Below are positions 32,171-40,575 of a stretch of DNA of 64,000 bases, one piece after another (the first letter of the stretch is position 1; each line of letters begins with the position of its first letter). The translations under genes were made by a program, and so were the position numbers. The notes under the pieces were generated by a model. The model saw only the letters and a list, made by a program, of their open reading frames with translations. It was not told where the DNA came from and did no database searches. This DNA is from Puccinia triticina (lineage: Eukaryota; Basidiomycota; Pucciniomycetes; Pucciniales; Pucciniaceae): NCBI RefSeq assembly GCF_026914185.1, contig NC_070575.1, forward strand, positions 3,712,501 to 3,776,500, read 5' to 3'.

Positions 32171-32520
32171 TAAGAAAAATAAAGAAAAATAAAGAAAAAT
32201 AAAGAAAAATAAAGAAAAATAAAGAAAAATAAAGAAAAATAAAGAAAAATAAAGAAAAATAAAGAAAAATAAAGAAAAATAAAGAAAAATAAAGAAAAAT
32301 AAAGAAAAATAAAGAAAAATAAAGAAAAATAAAGAAAAATAAAGAAAAATAAAGAAAAATAAAGAAAAATAAAGAAAAATAAAGAAAAATAAAGAAAAAT
32401 AAAGAAAAATAAAGAAAAATAAAGAAAAATAAAGAAAAATAAAGAAAAATAAAGAAAAATAAAGAAAAATAAAGAAAAATAAAGAAAAATAAAGAAAAAT
32501 AAAGAAAAATAAAGAAAAAT
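32171..32520. repeat. Minisatellite (AAAGAAAAAT)n
   Basis: 34 perfect 10-bp copies (32181-32520) preceded by one imperfect copy. There is no visible divergence among units, implying recent expansion or homogenisation. The reading frame through it (Phe, Leu, Ile, Tyr and Ser repeats on the minus strand) is an artefact. Confidence 0.97.
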
Positions 32521-33535
32521 GAAAAGTACCCCTCAAGTCAAGTATCATCAGGTGGTCAGTGGACAAAGGACAATAGAAAACACAAGACACAAATATAAGA
32601 AGCAGAAATAAAAGAAAGAAGTCAATATCAGGTAATTGAGAAATACCACAATCAAAAACAGACTAGGCTTTGAGCTGCTTGCTGTTGAGGGATTGCAGGA
32701 TTGGTGGATTGCTGACTGGAAGGGAAAGATACAACAAGCACTTGCAAGAGTCAAGAGATGAGAATTTCAAGATTCAAAAGGAAAAGATGATGGCACAGAA
32801 TGTCACAATGGTCAAGTGATTGAGAATCATGGAAGTCCAAAGAATGAAAGGATCAACTGACGAGCATTGATAATGGAGTAACGGCTTACATTTAAGATGA
32901 TGTAATTGGATGATATAAGCTTAATGGCAACAAAAAGTGTTGCAGGTTACCCATCAGGAAAGAGGATGGATGGATAAGCAAGAAGCTTATATATCTGAGA
33001 GTCAAATGTAGAGGGGACCAAGCTTAGTTCTTGCAGGAGCAAATGAGAGGTCAGAGCAAGGACCGATTGTGATATGATGACATCAGAGGGAACAAGCAAA
33101 AGAAGTGCTAGAGGGATGAAGCGTGAACATTAACAGAACCGTGGGTGACTGATATAATATTGGTCTCCCAGACCAATCTTATGTTGGTGGGGCCCACCAA
33201 AACATTAAAACAAAGAGATAATGTATTGGTTGGTCCACCCAATATAATATTGGTTTCCCCAAGTTGAACTTATTGTGGAGGGTTGCAACTGATACAAACT
33301 ACAACCCCCTTCATTTGGTAGTTTAAAAAAGGGAAGAAATGTAAACCAAGGATCTACAAACATTATTTCTTGAATGTAAACCAAGGATCTACAAACATCA
33401 CTTCTTGTGGATTTTGCATTCAAAACCCACAGATATCCACAACATCTGGGTTGGATGGGACAGACCAACATCCATCTGACCCATCCTGGGCATTGACCTG
33501 CCTTTACAGTCAAATTTCCGGAAGGCAGGCCAGAC
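32521..33535. other. Intergenic with small repeats, no gene seen
   Basis: Holds a hairpin ATTGGTCTCCCAGACCAAT (about 33160) and a direct duplication of GTAAACCAAGGATCTACAAA (33342 and 33376). No coding sequence is recognised. Confidence 0.5.
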
Positions 33536-33572
33536 CAGACTGTAAAAACCCCGGGGAAGGAAGAAAAGGTAC

Positions 33573-34525
33573 TGTCAGCCACAGAGTACATGTCACAGTA
33601 CCTTACACGTACCAATTACCTGCAATTGTTCACATTACTTATAGTCCATTCCTTTTACACCTTTATTACATATGTATATCATTAGATACAAGCTTAGGAA
33701 TGTACTCTTGTTATACATTACATTACAGATAACCATAGTTAAATACAGTTACCATAATGTACTGTTGTTATGAGAGTTAAGTTACGTGCAAACAGTAAGA
33801 TTACAATACATTGTAATATTACTGTACACGTGAAATACCCCAAGATAGGTATCACTCATTTATCCCCTGTTACGCCTCAGTACCTATTTACATAACATAT
33901 TGGTTATGATATAAATACATAAAAAATACATGATGTAATCCAATTCAAAGAGCACTGAATGGAATCACTGATTGGTTATGATCAGCTAGTGTGCACTGCT
34001 ACTGATCTAGGATCAGTACTGATCATTACACTGCCCTGATCATTTCCAATGTTGATCCTCATGAGGATCTGCTTCCCTTGAGCGCTTCCAGTTCCCCCCT
34101 GGTCCTGAAGCGCCTCCAAGCGCCCCATATTCCCTCCTGCTCTTTTACCCTCTATATAAACACGCCCCCCAGGACTGTTTATCCCTCAGAATATTATTAC
34201 AGCAAAGTTTAACCCATACTATAGTTAAACAGTGCTTTCATTCTCACCTATCTTTCAATTCAGGAATAACATCTACTGTTGATTACCCTTACCTTTCTGT
34301 AGGTAAAACCACGAACCCAAGTTGAGTTATTCCTTGGATGCCTATTAACACCCTGTGTTGATCTGGATCCGCCTTAATTGAGCAAGCCTCTCAGTCAAGA
34401 TTACTGATAGAGTGAAACCTTTTACAGGTCTTACCACAAACCCATTGGCCCATCCTTGGCACTTTACGCTATCATCTTGCTAGTAACAACCCTCTCAGAC
34501 ACGGTTAGTTACATACAGGCTGACA
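33573..34525 (+). mobile_element. Solo LTR nested in the TRIM LTR
   Basis: 953 bp, starting TGTCAGCC and ending GGCTGACA. TSD GGTAC lies at 33568-33572 and 34526-34530. Its first eight bases are identical to the LTR of the gag-only element, and the body differs, so it is a related family. It contains a plus-strand TATA box at 34153-34160. It is a remnant of LTR-LTR recombination. Confidence 0.8.
34153..34160 (+). promoter_or_regulatory. TATA box of the solo LTR
   Basis: TATATAAA is followed about 25-30 bp downstream by a pyrimidine-rich start-like region (GGACTGTTTATCCCTCAG), consistent with the U3/R boundary on the plus strand. Confidence 0.55.
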
Positions 34526-35559
34526 GGTACCACCCGGCTACACGATCGTAGCGGGCATCAACTCTCCTCCAGAGAGGCATAACACCAGGCCATAACACTC
34601 CCCCGCAAGCCAATATCACTGATAACAGAGGTGATATTGGATTGGACACCAAATGGGCTGGTGTGAAACTACATACAAATCTAAGTGTTACTCCCCAACA
34701 GACTTGTTAACTTTCAACTTTCACGCATACTGGCTACTATACTAATGCTATTTTTGAAGACTATACTATGATTTATCTTAAAATGGGACTTTTTGGCACC
34801 CATGAGCCATGGAACTATTTTAAGGCAACCACACTCCTAAACCAATAATCAATAATATGCTTATACTTAAGATTAGGAGTAGCTAACACAGTTATGTCAT
34901 GTTATGTGAGGGTTACAAGGTGAGGAGATGTGACATGTGCAAGATGCAGGCAATGGGAATTGAACACACAACAGAGGCAACTCTGGGCTCATAACCTGTA
35001 AAAACCCCGGGGAAGGAAGAAAAGGTACCACCCAACTACACAACCGTAGCGGGCATCAACTCTATAACACCAGGCCATAACACAGACCACTTCTTGACCC
35101 TCCAGCTGGGCCAACAAAAATCAGAATTGAGATTTGAGCAGTAGTTTATTTTATTGGTATTGGATTGGGTCACTGATCCAATCTGATAAAACAGATTTTA
35201 TCCCCAATATAATCCAATACAATATGATCCAAAGCGTCTTGCTGGGATGGGATGTTAGATTGAGCCCCAATTTCCCAGAGAAAGTGTCTTTTTTAGATAC
35301 ATTAATATTGTATCTGTTTGTCAATAAAATACATGGTATTGAATTCTCATGTATAGGAAAAACAATATGATATATAGTATTGGCCAATACCAGGATCATA
35401 TCATATTGTTTCACCATTCATGTCAATATTTAATATTACCATGCATTTTCTATGGTTTGACTGTCAAGTGAAATCTAGCAAATAGATTGTCTATTTCCCA
35501 TGTTTCACCTGGCTGAGGTTACTTTTGCAGCTTCCTTGTACTAAACCAGTATACAATTT

Positions 35560-35830
35560 TAAAATGTTGAATTGGAGATAAAGACCTACCTGAAAGAGGA
35601 TATTGAAACCAATAGCATTGCTCTTCTAAATTACAGGGCTGTTCATCAACAAAGCTTCCCAATCTTATACAAGATAGCATGTTTCTTTTTGCTACATATT
35701 CCAGCCACCAGTGCTGCATCTGAATCAGTTTTCTCCAAAGGTTTCCACATACATTCTTGGTAGTGCCCTACCCTCAATCCAAATAGCATTGAGAAGATAT
35801 TTTTTCTTAAGGAATGGTATTGAGTGCTGG
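35560..35830 (+). pseudogene. hAT transposase C-terminal dimerisation fragment
   Basis: The frame contains a short E-x-x-x-YL segment, then NYRAVHQQSFPILYKIACFF and LLHIPATSAASESVFSKG. This is the hATC dimerisation signature (FP.L...A...L.IPATSAASERVFS). A stop follows FHIHSW, and a shifted continuation reads IQIALRRYFFLRNGIECW. The N-terminal catalytic parts are absent. It is a decayed remnant in AT-rich DNA (35088-36120) with no visible termini. Confidence 0.75.
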
Positions 35831-36189
35831 AATAATCAGATGATTTTGTACTTTCATCATTTGTCAGACTATCTTATTGTTTTCTTCCTCTTCTTCACAT
35901 TTGTTTCCCTCATTTTTACCCTATTTTTTCTTGCTCATGAGATTATTATCTGTTCACCATCCAAGTCTGATGCAGCCAAATTGAAAAATAACATAAAATA
36001 TATGGTCATTTGTGTTGAGAATGGCCAATGGAATCAAATGAATTTCTCCTTTCTCCCTAGCCGGTACAATGCTTCAAATCAAGTCCTGATATCCAACCCC
36101 TGTGTTTACACCCCATGAAATGCCCTGAAAAGGGAAGTTTTGTGTTTGGAGTGGTAATTTTATCCAAGATGAAGTTTAATTTGCATTGG

Positions 36190-36440
36190 CAAGGGTGAAA
36201 GCACTGCGCCTCAAAAAGCGCAGCACAGCAGTTTTGGTGGCCGCTGCGCTGCGCTGAAAGTAGCGGCCCCGCCCGCTGCGCTACCGCTTCTTGGGTCTGG
36301 CAAGAGGTGGGGAACCGCTACTTCCAGCGGTAGCCCAGCGGAACCATCGCTGCGCTACCGCTTTTTGAGCTGGCCGCGTAGCGCTCCCCCGCTGCGCTGC
36401 GCTAAAAGACCGCTTTTTTGTAGCGCAGCGTAGCGTTTCA
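36190..36440. repeat. GC-rich patch of CGCTGCGCT / AGCGCAGCG motifs
   Basis: About 250 bp with many overlapping copies of GCTGCGCT and its complement, plus TACCGCTTYTTG, in both orientations inside AT-rich surroundings. It can form hairpins. It resembles a TE terminus cluster rather than a gene. Confidence 0.5.
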
Positions 36441-36600
36441 GCCTTGGCATTGGGCACAGACCAGGCACAGACCATTGAACATAACGCAGTACGAGGTCGC
36501 ACAAAGAGCAACCTCAACAGGAGGGACTCACCCGCAAGTGGTGATCTTTGGCACAGGAGGAAATTGTTTTTTTGAGGAAATCCCACTTTTTTTTAGTAAT

Positions 36601-36767
36601 GGAGGACTTCCTGTCAAATTTGAATAAATCTGGAATTTCAGATTTTACAGGGAAATCTGAAATCTGGAACTCTAGATCACTTTGGGTATCTTTGGGGACC
36701 TAGATTCCCTGTGAAATCTGAAATCTTTTGGCTCAGATCTGACTTGACAGATCAACAGGAAGTCCTC
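36601..36767. mobile_element. Small MITE-like element
   Basis: A perfect 13-bp terminal inverted repeat GAGGACTTCCTGT (36602-36614) and its complement (36755-36767) lie 167 bp apart. TAAT flanks it at 36597-36600 and 36768-36771. The interior contains AAATCTGAAATC repeats and no ORF. Confidence 0.55.
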
Positions 36768-37303
36768 TAATCTCACGATTTCTACCTCACCTGATCAAGT
36801 TAATTCCTCTTGTAGTTGCTTACGGGATGCTATTGGTGGCGCTGTTTGGTAGTACGGTGACACCCGGGTGTGTTCAGTGGCATGGGCGTCCAGGGTGAAA
36901 ATTGGTAAAGGATTCCAATTCTGGAATCAAAATACGGGAAAACCAACCAGAAGTCTCTGATTGTGCTTACCTGCTTTTGATATAGCATCCAGCTGCATAT
37001 ATCAAAATGTCCAACCTTGTCACTTTATTTGGGGTTCTCAAAGTTGCAACATAGTGAAATATGTCATGAAAACATACAACCTTCCTTGCCAGGGCTGTCA
37101 AATGCTTCTCTGCAAAAAAGGTGTGTTTGGCAGTATGTCACATTTGTATGTTTTCAACTTTGAGAACCCTAATTGCAAAATTCCCCCCAAAGCATCCAAA
37201 CTTTTTTGGAATGGCCATAGACAGCCACCTGGAATATGCTGTTCAGTTATTCCAGCTGATGTCAGCTTTGTAACTTGACCTGCATGCATATGCCAGTACA
37301 GTA

Positions 37304-38289
37304 GGGGGTTTCAAACCACCTCCAGGAAGTCTTCCAGGTTGAACTTTCCAGGAAAAATTTCCCCTGCCAAAAAAGATTCCTGGGACCTGGATTTTGAGTC
37401 CCCCCAAATGCCAAAGAACAGGAAATTGTAACCAGGAATCACTCCCAGGAAATGGGAGTGGTTTTATCTCATAAAATTCCATTGCGGCCAGGGTCCCGAA
37501 GTGCCATCAAGTCCCACAATTGCACCACCTCGTGGAAGCTCGCCGCACTTGCCATTGAGACCGGGAGTTTGCACCTAAGACTGTGCTGATAACACTCACC
37601 ACTAGTTTGTACACTTGATGGCCAGTACAAACCAGCCATTGAGAAGCTTTTAGTCATCTTGACAACCAGTTTGTACTGGTCATTGAGCAGCTTAAGTCCT
37701 CTCGCTGACCGGTTTGTACCGGGCATTGGGAGAGGATCTTGAGTTATTGCGGTCATTGAGAAGCTTGTTTCATCTTGATGGCCAGGTTGTACTGGTCATC
37801 AAGCGACTTGAGTCCTCAAGATGACGGATCACATCAAGAGGGTTTGAGTCCTCATTCTTGATGACCAGTTTGTACTGGTCATTGAGAACGACCGTCCAGA
37901 CTGGTCATTGAGGAGCTTGAGTTCTCTGAATGACCAGTCAGGCCGGTCATCAAGAAGCTTGATTCATCTTGAGGACCAGTACAAACACTGGTCATCGAGC
38001 ACCTTGAGTCCTTGAGATGACTGGTCAGACCGGTCATCGAGAGGGTTTGAGTCCTCCCAATGACCGTGTGGTGGGAAGATGGCAAGAAAAAGTCCCGGGG
38101 GTTCAGTTCTGTTCGGGGCTAAGATAAGATGGTATTGTTTCTTTGTTTTGGACTTGTTTTCCTGATTTCCTGGACCTCCTGGAGGGTCTTGCCGGTCAGG
38201 AATCCAGGTCCGCAGGAGACGTTCCAGGAGGTGTTTTTTTCCTGGAAAGTACGACATGGACAACTTCCTGGAGGTGGTTTGGAACCCCC
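37304..38289. mobile_element. Non-autonomous Tc1/mariner-like element
   Basis: The ends read GGGGGTTTCAAACCACCTCC and the complement of GGGGGTTCCAAACCACCTCC. Recognisable inverted similarity extends about 54 bp (CTTTCCAGGAAAAA). It is flanked by TA at 37302-37303 and 38290-38291. At 986 bp it has no transposase. The interior is filled by a hairpin-forming minisatellite. The TA duplication suggests the Tc1/mariner superfamily. Its right end lies 17 bp from the Mutator-like element. Confidence 0.7.
37590..38080. repeat. Degenerate minisatellite with a palindromic core
   Basis: About nine copies of a 50-60 bp unit centred on ACCAGTTTGTACTGGTCATTG followed by AGCTTGAGTCCTC (core given in two parts). 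The core ACCAGT-TTGT-ACTGGT is a perfect hairpin in several units. Confidence 0.65.
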
Positions 38290-38306
38290 TAGTGTTTGAG
38301 AATGGG

Positions 38307-38480
38307 ACCAGCTTTATGCACTCCAAACATTTACTACATGCACTCCAAAAATGGAGTGAGCCTGTGTCTACTCCAATGAATGTTGGAGTGAACCTTTGTT
38401 CACTCCAAAAATGGGCTAAATTGGAGTGTTCAGAAGTTCACTCCAATATTTATTGGAGTGAACAATTGTGCACTCAAAAA
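38307..38480 (+). repeat. Left TIR of the Mutator-like element
   Basis: Matches the inverse of 42770-42926. It contains six or more CACTCCA or TGGAGTG motifs, several paired as CACTCCAATATTTATTGGAGTG (18-22 nt palindromes). These are probable transposase binding sites. Confidence 0.8.
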
Positions 38481-39427
38481 GAATTGGAGTAAAAAATTGG
38501 TCAGCCACACTTTGGAGTGAAGTCCCACCCACTCCATTTTTTTTGGAGTGTGGACCACTGTGCACTCCAAAAATCTGTGATTATCTGTGACTGGAAAAAT
38601 GGTTACTATCATTACTAAGAACTAAGAAAAAAAGAGAAAAACATAAACTCAAAAATTTCTAGGCCTTTAATCCTTCCTTGTAAAGATCCAAGCCTTTTTT
38701 TATGAAATTTACCCAAGATTTGGCACCCTTTAAAGTACAATTCTTCGCTAGAATGGCGGGAGGGATGGGTTTGACACCATTGATACCCTCAACAGTCAGT
38801 AAAACCCAGTGATTTCCATTGACAAAGAGCAGATAAATAGGCTCAGAATCACTGGAATCCTTGGGGCCTAGTCTTAAGGGGAGGAACGTACTACATGAAA
38901 CAGAAGAGAAAAAAACTATTGGGCGGGTGTAAGTGTTGGCCAGAGTTTGCCCGTGTTCTAGCTTGTTGAGCCATTTCGCCATTGTGATTTGGTTTGTCTT
39001 GCTGGTCACTGTGAGTGCATCAACAATCCTGTTTATCTCGCCGTCACCGCCCTGTAGTCTGGAGTAGCTTTTCTTGTTGTGTGTGATCTCTTCTATCATT
39101 TACTTCCTTACGCGCAGCCATCCATTGTCGCTATTGTAGCCCAGCCCATTCGAGATACAATGAAAGCCACAGTTGTCATCGCCACTGGGATCAAAGATGC
39201 CCTTTACATATGTGCGGAGGTGTTCAGGAATCTCGTCCAAGTGAGTTTTCTATCAAAATTCAAATTGAACCAATGTTAAATCATCTAGATAACCTTTCAC
39301 ATTGCATAAATGATCATCTGCGCACCTTCTCTGGTTCCAAGGTGCATTTGTCCAACGGCGCAACCTCCCCCGTTTCTTGACCCTCAGGCACCGCTTTCTG
39401 ATCATCCAATTCTGAATCAGCGCAATC

Positions 39428-39458
<31 letters not shown>

Positions 39459-39538
39459 AAACCCGGGTTGGGCTTACTCTAGGTGCCTGCTTTACCACTA
39501 AGCTACGAAGCCTGAGTTGCCAGATTCATAATCTAACA
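39428..39538 (-). mobile_element. 111-bp TG...CA insertion carrying a tRNA-like sequence
   Basis: TSD CAATC lies at 39423-39427 and 39539-39543. On the minus strand it runs TGTTAGATTATGAATC ... TTTCTTTTCTGACA, with a 70-nt tRNA-like sequence between a 26-nt leader and a 15-nt tail containing TTTT. Deleting it and one TSD copy joins the transposon peptide N-E-G-D-C-A-D-S-E in frame. The ends and 5-bp TSD look like LTR-integrase insertion, and the content looks like a Pol III unit. Confidence 0.75.
39443..39512 (-). tRNA. tRNA-like sequence (class I, degenerate)
   Basis: The acceptor stem GGCTTCG pairs with TGGAGCC (two wobbles). The D arm GCTT-AGTGGTA-AAGC carries an A-box-like TAGCTTAGTGG, and the T arm CCGGG-TTTGAGT-CCTGG a B-box-like GGTTTGAGTCC. 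The anticodon stem is poor (GGC/GCC only) and an anticodon cannot be assigned with confidence. It is probably a Pol III promoter module or tRNA pseudogene rather than a translation tRNA. Confidence 0.5.
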
Positions 39539-40360
39539 CAATCTCCTTCATTTTTAGTGTGGTAAGCATCAGATTAATTGTATTCGCTCTTGTCCCCGGG
39601 GCTATCATCATTAGACGAAGATTCTTCTTTGAAGCTACCGGTCTGTTTGATTCGCTTAGATTTTTGTTTGGGCTCTTTTTGAGCTTTCCCTGCCCTTTTC
39701 TTTTTCAGTTCTTGCTTTTTTAAGTCGGCCTCTACAATTTCGAAGGCCGATGGATCTCTCTTGTTCAATGTTGTTTGTTTCTTCTGGAGTCTAGCCCTGC
39801 CTTTTGGGTTCTTCTTGACTCCTGGCGCTTGAATTGGCACAACAACATGGCTTACAGAAACAAGCTGGTGAATCTGTTAGAAAATTGTTGCTAGTCTTTT
39901 GGGAGGCTCATCAGAGAGGGCCAATGTCAGCTTCTTGATTTTGTCATCCAGGTCCAGTTTGATTTCTTCTTTTTTCTACAGAAACAATATATGATCAAAG
40001 GGTGTTAGAGTTCAATCGAGTTGAATAAGGCATATGTTAAACAAGACCTACTTCAAACTCAGGGTTGTAATTCAAATGCCACTGGAAGTGGAAGTCACCT
40101 GGCATCAACATCCGACCACCCTCCATGATTTCGGCGATCTTGTGAGCGCAAGGTATTCCAATTCCTGTTGTCAGAGTTTGAGAACAGGTTTCCGTTGGGT
40201 CCAGGTTTTTCAGGCAGTCAAATTGTTCTAGACATTTCTTGATTGCAAAAGAAGAGATCTTTCCAAGAAGCCAAATAAAGGCTTTTGGGACGTTGATCAG
40301 GGTCTTGATTGTTTCTTTACCAACAGATTCATGGATTTGGTTGATCTGAGCATTGACTGC

Positions 40361-40575
40361 TGTTGAGTTGTCTGTTAGTCTGCTACCATGATGTATCACC
40401 ACAGTATGGAGGGCTGTCGGATCGACCCATGAGGACTACCAACCAACCACCCAGCTGGCAGCCACAAGCGTCTGTAGCCTAGTTGGTAAAGGCAGCACTC
40501 TAGTATGTGTCTCAGCTTAGCTGAGGTCGTGAGTTCGACTCTCACCAGACACATCTTCATTTTACAGTCTCTACA
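40361..40575 (+). mobile_element. 215-bp TG...CA insertion carrying a class II tRNA-like sequence
   Basis: TSD ACTGC lies at 40356-40360 and 40576-40580. It starts TGTTGAGTTGTCTGTTAG and ends ACAGTCTCTACA. A 107-nt leader is followed by an 85-nt tRNA-like sequence and a 23-nt tail with TTTT. Removing it and one TSD copy restores the transposase reading S-L-A-V-N-A-Q-I-N exactly. Its architecture parallels the 111-bp insertion 0.8 kb away in the opposite orientation, which suggests a family. Confidence 0.78.
40468..40552 (+). tRNA. tRNA-like sequence (class II, long variable arm)
   Basis: The acceptor GCGTCTG pairs with CAGACAC (one mismatch). The A-box TAGCCTAGTTGG is a perfect consensus, with D stem GCC/GGC. 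The variable arm is CTCAGC-TTA-GCTGAG, and the T arm GTGAG-TTCGACT-CTCAC has a B-box core GTTCGACTC. The anticodon stem is weak and the loop (CTAGTAT) gives no standard class II anticodon, so translation use is doubtful. TTTT at 40560-40563 would end Pol III transcripts. Confidence 0.6.

Larger units (their letters stand above)
33541..35082 (-). mobile_element. TRIM (miniature LTR retrotransposon) with a solo LTR inside its 3' LTR
   Basis: TSD CAGAC lies at 33536-33540 and 35083-35087. On the minus strand the 5' LTR is 34997-35082 (86 bp, TGTTATGG...TTTTTACA) and the primer site GGTTATGAGCCCA is 34984-34996. The interior is only 399 bp and non-coding, and the polypurine tract GCGGGGGAG is 34598-34606. 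The 3' LTR is 34531-34597 plus 33541-33572 (99 bp), split by a 953-bp solo LTR. The 5' LTR lacks 13 bp present in the 3' LTR. Without the solo LTR the element is about 584 bp, a typical TRIM. It shares its initiator-tRNA-half primer site with the Copia elements, so Copia machinery probably moved it. Confidence 0.85.
38659..39840 (-). pseudogene. Basic linker and OTU-type cysteine protease of the Mutator-like element
   Basis: The 39840-39574 stretch is Lys-rich (KKNPKGRARLQKKQTTLNKR). After a 111-bp insertion (39428-39538) and an intron near 39230-39320, the OTU domain reads IPEHLRTYVKGIF, catalytic GDDNCGFHCISNGLGY (Cys near 39170) and, close to the C-terminus, the catalytic His in LFVNGNHWVLL. 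A TAA at 39100-39102 splits the domain, and another TAA precedes the insertion. OTU or Ulp1-type proteases are fused to or carried by some plant and fungal Mutator elements. The role here is inferred. Confidence 0.75.

Noticed and set aside
32078..32590. Phe/Leu-rich membrane-like protein on the minus strand
   Set aside because: It is the translation of the (AAAGAAAAAT)n array.
33541..34597. Reading this block as a single 1,057-bp Copia LTR with a plus-strand TATA
   Set aside because: The internal TSD GGTAC and TGTCAGCC/GGCTGACA ends show that 33573-34525 is a separate solo LTR. The TATA belongs to it, and the TRIM itself is on the minus strand by its PBS and PPT.
35151..35417. Small ORFs on both strands around 35134-35417
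   Set aside because: Short, AT-driven, mutually antisense, with no motif.
39428..40575. CRISPR-like or functional tRNA gene pair
   Set aside because: The anticodon arms are degenerate and the sequences sit inside TG...CA insertions in a transposase, so canonical tRNA genes are unlikely. No spacer-repeat structure is present anywhere.
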